Virus record (IMG/VR): IMGVR_UViG_3300042503_002860
Coordinates: 47,653-111,652 of that record
Source of the DNA: a virus
DNA: 64,000 bases
Reading direction: 5' to 3' (one strand)
Below the pieces are notes generated by a model, which did not search any database, was not told where the DNA came from, and saw only the letters and a program-made list of their open reading frames with translations. A program made the position numbers and the translations under genes. Positions 17,701 to 29,700 of this stretch are shown piece after piece. Position 1 is the stretch's first letter. Every line of letters begins with the position of its first letter.

Positions 17701-20700
17701 TTAATGCTTGCTTAAATTTATTAAATTCTGCTTCGTTAGCAAATACAATACAACCACTAGAGCCAGGATCAACAAGTCTGTCCTTATCAATGTGGAAACC
17801 AATAGCGGTTCGTTCTGTTTTAAAATCAGGTTCAAGTCTTATAAACTCATTCCCCATTTTAGCCTTATTGCCGCTAGGAGTAGTTTTACCAAGTCTATAA
17901 CTACCAAACTCTACAGGTTGTTTAGACCCTGCTTTTGTTTCACCTGCACCACCAAATATTTGAGTATCCGCCTTACCTGAATTAACAATAAATCTATCAA
18001 CTATCTTTCCTTGTTTAATGACGGCTAACTGGATTTTTTCTAATCCAAATTCATCTTTTTGTCCCAATCGCTGCATCCTGATTACAGATTCACCCTTGGA
18101 CTGACTGGCAGGAGTAACAGTATTAGCTTTAGTTTTAGCAGTTGCCGGAGGTTGGGAAGCGATCGCACCATAATCACCCTTAGCTAAATTAGCAAGGAAC
18201 ACTTGAGGGTTAATATAGCGTCCGTTTGCCTTAACCCCAAAATCTAGATGATGTCCTAATACATTACCCAGTTTTTGCCCAGCTTGTACTTGTACAGGTT
18301 TGCTCAAGTCACCAAGAGTATTTTTGATACTATTAAGTGCTAAGTGTCCATACTCTATAGTTATCTTTGTACCCGATGGTAATATACTATTAACAAACAC
18401 AGCAGCATCTTGTCCGCCCCATTTTTGCAATTTAGCTACACCTGCAAGACTAGCAATAACTTCTGCACCAGCACCACCCTTAACACGACTGTCAAAATCA
18501 ACCTTATTGTGTAAACGTCCTGGACGTTGACCCATGACACTTTGTCCAAAGGTGGGTTTATAGTTAATCAAATCTTGGATAGTCGTATTTTTAATAGGTG
18601 ATGTAAATTGATTTGCTACTGTAGGTATAACCGTTGGTGCTGGTGTTGCTGATGCTGCATCCTGTGTTGTAGGTGGCGTTATAGCTGACGATACAGCCGA
18701 TGTTATACCACCAAACACACGACCTACAGTGTTTAGTAAATTACCTGCCCAGTCAGAAGAGTTATTTTCATTAGTGACTTGATTTAACTTACCTAAAGTT
18801 ACATCTAACTTAGTTCCTACGCCCGTCACAGTATCACCAAGTCCCTTAAAGGCATCGTTAAGACCACTAGTAGCTATTACTGCGTCTTGTCCTAAAGACT
18901 TCACAACCTCTTGCACATCAGAGTTTATACCAACAACACTACCCTGAACTGTTCTAAGTTGATCGTCAAACTCTTTAATTTTATCCTCATCAAAAGGAAC
19001 TATCTTACCTGGTAGACTTCGTTGTAATTCACTAGCACGAAGCTTAATGTCATCAATATTATTTTGATAATCAATTTCCTGTTTTTTAGCATCTAACTGA
19101 CGTTTTTCCATCTCCGTAGTTTGAGAGATAATATTAATAAGCCCCTCAATAAATTGAGTGTAAATGTTATCGCCAGCACCTATCAAAGCTTCTCTAAGCT
19201 TGTTTTGCATCCTAGATCCTTCTAGGGTTTTTTGTGCTTTTTGGAACTCTATGCTTACCGCTTGCGCTTCCCTAACAGAAGCTCTATAGTATTCAGCTAC
19301 TTGTTTAGTCTGGTCAATCAAAGCCTGTTTCATATCACGCTGGGCTTTGGCCATTTCTTGTGAGTTTTGAGCTAATGCCTCTCTATCTTTAGTAATATCG
19401 CCTCTTAACTTATCAAATTCCGCTTGTGCTTCATTTAAGTTAGTACCACCAGCCGCAATAACTTGGCTTATCTTGTCTAAGGCAGCTTGATCACTATTAA
19501 TCTTTTCAGTTAATAAAGTGCGTTGGCTGCTTAAATCAGCTAGTTGAATATTTGATAATTCCGGTGCTATTTGTTGCGCTGTTCCCGATGATGCGTAAAT
19601 TTTAGCCTGACTTAAATTAGACTTAATCCTATTAGCAGATGTAGCACGCTCAAATCTAGTATTTGCATCCTTAACAGCATTGGTAGCTTGGGTATATAAA
19701 GCCTCTTCCATAGGTCGGACATCAAACGGTTTTGCCCCAGCAATCATGTTTTTAAGCTGGTCAATTCGTGCTTGAGTCTTTTGGACAGCAGCAGGAATTA
19801 AATTTCCTGTAACACCTTCAACCGCGCCTAGCTGTAACTTTTGCTTATATTCTTCTTCCTGTTTAAGCATCCGTTCCAACATAGGCAACGGTGATCCAAA
19901 GCTATTAACTAGATCCTCACGTTTTTTGTAAAGTTGTTGAATTAATTGCTTAACCTCACCTTGTTCCTTACGAACCTTATCACTCGGTAACGCCTTGTTT
20001 AGTTCTACACTTCGTTTAGTTGCTGCCTCTAGTTGTTTGTCAATATTTTTAATCTCTTTAAAATCAAACGCACGTTGTATAGAGGTTTTGATAATGATCT
20101 CCTGATTTTTCCTTTGATTTTCTAATGCTTGTAATTCCTCTTTAGCTTTTTCATATTCTTCTTTAATTTTTTTATCCCGTCTATTAAAGAAAGTAGGTAC
20201 AGTCAACTTTTCAAATTCAGCTTTCTTTTGCGGAATTTTTTTATCAAGATCCTCCATAATTTTTCTATTTTCTAGACGATCACCTACTTCAAACTCAGAG
20301 GATTTGATAGCCAAAGTATTCCGCATCTGTTTAGACTGATTTTCTAAGTTTTTAAAATCAGCACTGTTTTGTATATCTTTAATTTCTTGAGGACTAGCAC
20401 CTCTAGCTTTTGCATCGGCTAATACAGCTAATCTTCTATTGTTGTTATCCTCAATTTGTCTGTTAAGATTTGATATATCTTTGTTAGCATTAAATTTTTG
20501 TTGCTGTTCTATTGTCAGTGGTTTGATATCAGCTACAAAGTCACTAGGTTTACCAGTAAATCCTTGACTAGACGCAAACTCTTTTAAGTTTTGGATATTT
20601 TTTTCTTGATCCTCAAAATATTTGATAACCTGTTGTTGCGCGTTAGTTAATCGGGCGTTTGGATCTTCTGTATCAAAATAGCTTTTTATTCCTTTGTTTT

Positions 20701-23700
20701 CTGGTTTGTTAAGAAACTCTTTTTGTTTGTCTGTTAGTTTAGGTGCAAATAAGTCAAGAGCCTTAGTGGCTAATGTTATAGCAGCAATGAAAGCAACAAC
20801 CGCAGTAAGAATAATAGTAAGAGGGTTAGCAAAAAGAGGTGCTAAAAGCATAGCTAGTTTACCTATAAGAGGTACTGCCATGAGTGGCCCGGATGCACCT
20901 GAAGCAATCAAGGCAGCATTGGAAGCCATAGCGGTAGACGCAGCCACAGAAGCCGCAGTAGTAGCTGAAGCTAAACCTACATTAGCAGCATACGCAGCAC
21001 CAGCACCAGCCACACCTAAAGCACCTACACCAAGAAAATCCATTACTGGATTAGCTTGACCTTTATTTCTTGCCTTGATTGCATCATCCCATTTAAAGTC
21101 ACCACCACCCCAGAAGCTTCTAATGTCAAGCTGTACGCCTTTAGAAGGTAATGTGTCAGCTAGTGATCCGCCTAACTTTTTAACATTGTTAGTTGCTTTA
21201 TCAAAGGAGTCCGCCGTTTTTTGAACATTGGCTCTAATCTCAGTCAAACCGTTATTTAGTTCCTTAGTTGCTTCCTTGAGTGAATCACCCATAGGATTGC
21301 TAAAGTCACCTTTAGAGAACATCAAGATAGCAAAAGCGACCCCTATATGAGTTAATGCTTTTCCTAAGAATCCTAATGAAGCCGCAAACAGTTTATTTCT
21401 TGCAATTCCGGCATCCATAGCTGCATTAGCCGCACCCATTGAAGTTAGCATTAATTCACTAGCAGCTTTCATTGTAGTCATGAAGCCTATAAAAGCCTTT
21501 GCTGAACTACTGAACATTCCTGCGGCTGCACCAACTACACTCGTGATCATTGGCCAAAGAGCCATTTTTACTAAAGCCGTAGCTTGTTCAAACATGAACA
21601 CCATTGCTAGTAGTTCTACAACTCCTGGAGGAATGACTTTAAAAAACCCACTAAATACACCTTTAAGCCCGTCAATTATATTACCCGCTTGTTCAGCACC
21701 TTGTACTAAGCTGCCAAACATAGATGAAAAGCTAACATTACCATCACTCATAGACCGCATAACAGAATCTATAGTGCTAAAAAGTGCTACAACAAGATTA
21801 CCTACACCACTATTCATGTTAGAAATTAGGTCTTTTTCTGCACCTAACCAGTTGTCAGCAACATCCGCAGTAATGCCAACAATTAAAGGCATCATGTTAG
21901 TAGCCATAACTGAAAAAGTTGCCATTAATAGGTGTTGCAAAGATCCAAGTAAAGTAACCAAGGGTTTAAACTTAGTCATAATTACTGTTAACCCTATTGC
22001 TATGGTTGCAGCAAAACCAATGGCAAAAGATTGACCTAAAGGTATTAATGCTCCAAGACTCTTACTGAACAAAGATAAGCCATCAGCAAAAGTGCTAACA
22101 AAGAAACCTAGAGTTCCGCCTAACTTATCAGTAAATATTGTGGTTATTTCAAAACCCACATTACCTAGTTTATTTAATGCAACAACTAGCCCACCCGCTT
22201 GACTAGCAGCCGAATTACCATAATCTTGTTTGAGTACCTTAGCAACTTTAGGTAAGATATCCTGAGATAACACACTACCAGATGAGATGAGAGCGTTCAT
22301 TTCTGGTACTGACACACCCATAGCCTTAGCAAATACACCCATAGCTGGCGGGAATTTTTCGCCTAATTGCTGTCTTAATTCTTCCATTGACAGCTTACCT
22401 TTAGCCAGAATTTGAGTATAAGCCATGAAGACTAAACTTGCATCTTGACCAGTAATACCTAACGCGCTTAGAGATGCTGTTATACCTTCAAACAAATCTC
22501 TGACACCTTGTCCTTCCATCTTACTATCTCTAGCTGCAATAGCTAATTGAGAATAAGAATTAGCCGCTACTTCAGAAGGAACATTCATTTTATTAGCAAT
22601 GTCTTTGGCATACTTAAATTCTGCCTCGCCACCTGCCTTAGAGCCGCCTAAGAAAGTAAACCTTCTTTGTAATACTTCTACTCGCTGAATACCGTCCATT
22701 AATCTAGCGACATGGGGTGAAACCATACTAACAGCCGCACCTATACCACCAATAATCGGAGCTAGAGGTAAGAATAAGGGACTTAAGGAAGCAAACAAAG
22801 ATGTTACAGGTGCTAAAGTTGCAGCAATAGACCCCATAAATTGCAACACATTCGGGAAAGTTGCGTCAGCTTCTTTTGGATCGCTAAACAGAACTTTTTT
22901 CACACCAGATCCCATCTGGTTGTACATTTCCTTAAATTGATCCTGGGTAGCTACAGTACCCCGACTCATGCGCTTAAATATGACTCCAACAGCATCACCA
23001 AAGTTAGCTTGACCTAGTGCTTTTTTAGCATTGTATTCCAGGTCGTCTTTAGCGTTAGCAAGGTTACGTACAGAGTCTTTAAAACCTTCGGCTATAGATT
23101 TACCCATATCAAAGCCTTTTTCCTTAAACTTAGCTTGTAAGCCAGTTAAGGATGCCATCAAACCCGCGGTAGCCGTATCTAAAAGTTTAGGATCGATGTT
23201 TTTAAGTTGCTGTGAAGACATACCAGCTTTTCTCAAGCCTTCTAGTAATAAGCCTTTCATAGCTTCTTGATCATTACCAGCATAGGCTTCGGTAAGTCTG
23301 CCAACAAAACCAGTAGAACGTGGAGCATTAACCAAACTTTGACGGAAAGTATCTAACCCACCAGAATCTCGCATCTGTTGGAAAGTTTTAAAAGCTACGC
23401 CACGCTCACTTAAAACCTTTGCTGTAAGTGAGTCTAATTTACCTTGTGCTTTATCATCACCTAAAACTGCTCTAGAACGTTCAATATCACCCATTGCTTG
23501 CATAAGTTTACGCTCATTATTGGTTGCCGCAATAGGATTATTTAGAATGTTTTGGCGTGCTGCGTCTAACTGTGCATCAGTCATAGCATCACGGGTAGTT
23601 TTATTAACTCCACGTCTGCGTAACGCTTGTTTTGTCATAGCATCTAGCACTTGTGGAGATATAGGACTGAACTGCGATACCCCTTCTAAAGCCTTTTCTA

Positions 23701-26700
23701 CTTTGTTTCTTTGAGTACCAAGAGAGTTAATTGTATTTACTATTGTTCCTGATTGTTGTTTTAGTTTATTCCCTGTTAATCCTTGTATAACAGAAGTAGG
23801 AATCATAGGAATATTGAGATTTTCTAAAACACTGTCTATGGCAGTATTACCTAAATTCTCAATTAATTGTTGACTCGCTTGAGTACCTTTAGCATTACCT
23901 AATCCTGCTTTTTTGCGATTAGCCGATGTTTGTTCTTGTAAAACTTGTTCAACAGTAGGAGCTTGGTTTCTAGGATTTGATCTTGATGATTGATCCAAAC
24001 CTAAGATCCCACCAAAAGTATTCATGAACATTCCAAACATACCTAGTCCCATTGATGCAAGACCACCACCACCAACAATTGATGGTAAAGGGAACATGCT
24101 AGGGACAGGATTCATCATCTGGGATATGCCACCTAGTATCCCGTGTGTTTTTTGTCCAGATAACGAAGATAAATCTATTCTGGTAACAGAACTTAGTAAT
24201 TTTGTTAAGAAACCACCGGGTTTTAAGACATCATTATTAAGTAAGTTCTTAATAATTGCGTTACCCAAGCCTAAAGTTAAGCCACCAAGTACAGGTATCA
24301 GTGGTTTTAGCATGGGTACAAGTTGCAATGTCTTGGGTATGAATTTCATAAACCAAGGCATTATAGAGCGAGTTTGAGACAACAGACCTTGATAAAGTGG
24401 CTGTTTTAAAGTATCAGCAAGAGAGAATAACGCCGCGTTTACAGCATTACGCATCACCTGGCCTAATGAAGCATAACCAGAAAGTGTGCTTTGACGGACA
24501 CTATCACTAACAGCAGTAAATAAATTAGTAATTAAGTCTTTACCCAGACTCAAATACTGACTCATCATTGTTGGTGGTACTGGAGGTATGGGCGGTGTAG
24601 GGGGTGTGGGTGGTGATGGCGGAGATGGCGGTGTGGGTGGTGATGGGGGTACTGGAGGTACTGGAGGTACAGGAGGTACTGGAGGTACAGGTCTAGGAGG
24701 AACAGGAGGTACAGGAGGTCTAGGAGGAACAGGAGGTCTAGGAGGTACAGGAGGTACAGGTCTAGGAGCAGTAGTCCAAGGATCTGGAATTTGTGAATAA
24801 CTATCAAATAACCGGGACATATTACCAGCCATTAATGCATTTAAGTTAATACGTATGGGTGGGTAGGGCTGTGTAGCTTGTGTTCTAGTTGATAAGTGAG
24901 GTCTTGTTTGCTGAGTTTGCTGAACTGTACTAGCTAAATTAGTTCTTTGCTGTCCTAAGTTTCTATTTGTTGCAGGCACATTTTCAGTATTCTGTGCTTC
25001 ATAGTCTTCAGGTAGAGAATTAACAGCTCGCTTAGACTGTTGTAATATACTTGATATCTGTGGTTTAAAATAATTAGATAAGCCAAGGTATGCCGCTATT
25101 GATTTACCTTCTATTACACCTTCTGCTAAATCTTGGGCAACATTAAGATCCTTTGATTTGTTATACTTACCTTCTTTGTAACCTTTAGCAATTGTTTGAT
25201 GATATGCGTCTATATTAGCCGCATAGTTAGCTACAAGAGCTTTTTGAGATTCTGTGGCTGTCTTACTTTCATTAACTGTTTTAACCATTAAATCAGCAAT
25301 TCTCTTGTTAGCTAAGACTAAAGCAGCCACAGCACCATCTTCAAAACCCTCACCAAAATCTAGACCCATTTCTAGCATAACTTTTGATGGGGATGCAATC
25401 CCAAATATTCTTTTAATCGTAGATAATATACCTGTAGCAAACTTAGTAACTATCCCTAAAACGCCACCATTTGCAGACAAGAATCCTTGTCCAAAAGAAG
25501 TTATTAAATTAATACCAATGTCTTTTAAACTTCCGCCTTTGCTAAATGCAGATTTGGCACTGTTAAATAAATTGCCTAAAATAGTATCACTGCCAAAGTC
25601 TTTTTTAACACCTGATAATAGATTAGATAGAGGGTTTGCAGGTTGATCAAACTCTTCTAGATAAGATTTAATTTCTGGGTGTTGTGTAAACGCATTATAG
25701 TCAGCATTTGAGTTAAAAGCAGTGCGTGCTTTTTCTTGTAACTGTTTAAGTTTTTCAGATGAAACCGTGTGTGATTGAATGTAAGGTTTTCCACCAATAA
25801 TGGAATGTGCCTTATCAGATAATTGAAATTCTTTTTGTTGTGGATGACCACTCAATGCAAAAAGAGTATTATTATCATTGTCTACTTTTCCATAACCCTT
25901 GTACTTGTCTAGATACTTCAAGCCCATGTTTTGAGCTAACTTAGGATGTTTCAATAAGAAATTATTTAATTTGGTAGCAATACCGAAGGGTGTACTAAAC
26001 CCAGTCATTAAATTTGTATCGTGCGTCCAGTCATAGACATCGCTTATCTGTAACCCACCCTCTTTATTGCGTCCATAATTAAAACCGCCTAAAGTGTAAT
26101 GTAAATTTTTAAATCCGGGTATTTGACTAACTTCATTGCCTACAGTACCACTACCCACTTCCCAATTTGAAGGAATTTTAGTTGTTTTATTTTTTGAAGC
26201 AAAGTCAAGCATAGACCTGTACATTACTGCTAGTTCTGCCTCTCTAGCAGTACGCCCCTGCAATTTATGAACATCAGTATTTCCTTGATAATAAGCACCT
26301 AAATGTTTAACTGGTTCTGATAGTTTATTTCCTAGTATGCCAGTATTTCCCAGTGCAACCATAGATGCGCCAAGTATTGATCCAAAAGTTGTCTTTTTCT
26401 CATGTTTATTGCTTTGCTCATAAACACCCTTAGTAGCTTTAGCACTACCATCAACGGCATTTTCAACAATGGAATCATATGTATTAATGTTCTCAGAATT
26501 AAATAAATCTAATTCTTTAATTCCCGTATCCACAGCTTTCGCTAATAACTGACTAGCACCTGATACATCAACAACACCTTGTTTAATACCAATAGCCAGA
26601 CCTGACGCAATCATTACACCCAAGGCAATCATCACCTTTGAAGGTGAACTAATGCCCATGTTTTGTTTAATCTGATTTTGAATAGCGTCACCAGTAGTAT

Positions 26701-29700
26701 TTATAGCTTTAGAAGATAAGGCAACCGTGCTTAATATACCTTGGCTCAAACCTTCGTTAGTCTGTTTACCGATCTTAATGAAATTATTTAAGGGTGAGTG
26801 AAGTTTTGCACCTAGTGACCCCACAACATTAGCTATTCCTTGAGGTGCGCCATAATCTGCAACACTAGAAGCTATAGCATCTTTCACTGGTAAACCCTGA
26901 CCAACTTTAGATTTAGATTTTCTATATAAATCTAAAGGTACAGACAAAGTATCAACAACAGCATCAACACCATAACCAGCAGTTGCAAAATTAGAATTTG
27001 CACCAGTACCTAAACCTGTAGGTACAACCTTCATGACACTGCTAATGGCTCTTACTATTTCACTCTTACTGAGTTTAAGGTCTTTCAAATTGTCATTTAA
27101 AACACTCTTAAACGTAGACATATAATCAAGGGAAGTATCAGCTTGTAACTTCGCCTTAGTTTGTCCATGAGCTTGAGTAACAGCTTTAGTAATAGCACTA
27201 TTTCTTAATAATGCGGTCATACCAGCTTGAGCAGCATCAACGGCACTGACAGTCATCGGATTAGCACCAAGACCTAACGCGCCAGCTTTAGCAATATTTA
27301 TAGTGTGATCAAAAGCCGCTCTAGGTGTAGTCAAAGTTTTATCAGCAACAATGCTATTTACAAAATCTTTAGCAGACCCACCTACAGACTGAAATAAAGT
27401 TTCACTAGGGTTTGCTGCATGCCGTTCTCCAACCTTACCTAGTATTTTCAATCCCGTATCCGTAGCACTTAGACCAGCACTTCCATACGTGCTAATTGAT
27501 GTAAGTCCAGGTATTACACTGGTTGCACCAAGAGCTGGATCAGCAAAGGTTTTTACTGCACCTACAATATCAGTTACAGTTGATACCATTTGTCTTGCAC
27601 CTTGAGCAACCTTGCTATTACCTTTTTGCATTCCCAAAAACAAACCCGAAGTTATCATCAGACCCATCTCAAACATCAACCAAGATGGTGACTGGATCTG
27701 CATTTTGGTTTGGACTACTTTAATAAAGTCATCGAGCATAACACGGGCAGCATTGGACACCCCACCTGCACCATGTTTAATCCCGTTTTGCAAACCTTTA
27801 GGAATTTCTACTCCATGCTGTTGTGCTAACTCTGTATAACCCTTTAATTGCTGATCAAATAGTTTTTTGTCAGCGAGGTTTAACTTGCCTTCTAAATGTC
27901 CCGCGTTTTTTCTATTATTTTCTAGAGGTGATTTAGCTCTGCCGTGAATCCCGCTTAATTCACTATTAATATCTTTGCTAAAGCCAGCATCCTCACCCAT
28001 TTTTACATATTTATCAACAGTAGCAACGGCTTCTTTAGAGCGACTAATAAAAGTAACAACTTCAGCTCTTGCTGATTTAAGTTCTTCATGCGTACCTACT
28101 GCGGTAGCTTGTTTAACTTTCGCCTGTATTCTCTTATATTCATCTGCAAAATATTTTTTAATAGATGTTAATGCTTTATCAATCTCATCTAAGGAAGTCT
28201 GAGCATATTTTTTTGTATTAGCTGTTTTATCAGAAGAAACAGGCGGTAAAGGTATTAATTTATTTTCGGCTGCCGTAGCATCTTTATAGCCTTGGGATAT
28301 ATCAATATTTTTAACTATTTCAGATTGAATTGTTTGGAAAAGTGGCTTAATCTGCTCAGGAATATTAACAGGAATTGGTTCTAATTCCCGTTTTTTAGCT
28401 GGTGGGGGTAATGGTACTTTATTTTCCTTAGCTGGTGGCTGCTTAGGTAAAGGTGCTGAATCTTTCCAAGGATCTGAAATAACTTCAGAAACAAAAGGTT
28501 TACTGGTTTTAGATTTTGATACAGCTTGAGATTCAGATTTCATACCTATGGAGGCATCACTCAAAGCTTTAGCAGCATTTTTTAAATCGGCTGCGGCTTC
28601 TTTAAGTACATCTGAAGAAGATTTAACAACAGGTGTAACAGGCTTATTTAATACACCTTTACTTAAAAAATCTTTAATGATAGGTGCTGTATTTGGTAAT
28701 AATTTATCAAAGGCAATCTCCACAACTTTTTTAGATTCAGAAGCCAAACCTTGACCTATAAACGTACTTGTAGAATCTTTTTTACCACTTTCAGCCGCAT
28801 CAAAGAACCAGCCTACAGCATTTTGAACACCAGATGATGAGTTTTGAGTAACTGAACTGGCCGATTTTCTAACTTGTCTAATAGTCGCTAATTTAGCCCT
28901 TTGAGCAATACTCTCAACACTAATATTAATACTGTCAGAAAATGCCGTATTTATTTCTGACACTGTACTAGAAATAACGCTGGGATTATCTTTAGCTATA
29001 TTTTCTTTAAATGATTTAACTCCAGACTTACTACTTTTTTTAGTCTTAATTCCTACACCAAAAGAATTTAAAAAACTATCTGCCGCCTTTTCACCAACAT
29101 CACTCATATCAATGTTAGCGTTTTTCTTAATAGATTGGCGCATCCCTTTAGATATTTCTGAACCAAAACCCATTGAGATTCCTTCAAGAAACCCAGTCAA
29201 TAAATCTTTACCTGGTTTTAAAATAATACTAACTGCTTGGTCTATTTGACTATTACCCGTAATTTCTTTAATACCTCCAAACATTGTTTTTAATTCTTCC
29301 ACTACTTCTTGAGTGTTAGCATTAACAACACTGTCACTAGATTTTACGCCTTTAGATATTGCATCAATAAAAGCATTTTCAATACTGCTAGAAACACCAC
29401 TGATAGCACTAAGAATACCTTTTTCAATTCCTTCTGCTATCGATTGAGAAACTTCTTGCTTAGAAGAATCTGTAATCTTAATATCTAGATTTTCTTCTGT
29501 TTCAATTATGTATCGCTTACTAGATAAATTACCCAATCTTTGTTCTAATTCATCTAATTTAGTAACATCAGTATTAACAGCTATGGGGTTGCTATCAAAA
29601 TATTTATTAACTTCCTTAAGGTGCTGTACTTTAGTATGTAAATGTTTATTTAAATCAACAAGTTGATCGTCGTCAACATTAACAACAATCGGATTATTAT

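Noticed and set aside
24588-24800. Plus-strand ORF of glycine-rich repeats (GGTGG..., 70 residues)
   Set aside because: It is the complement of the poly-proline linker of the tape measure protein; the low-complexity repeat makes an open frame on both strands. No ribosome binding site or context.
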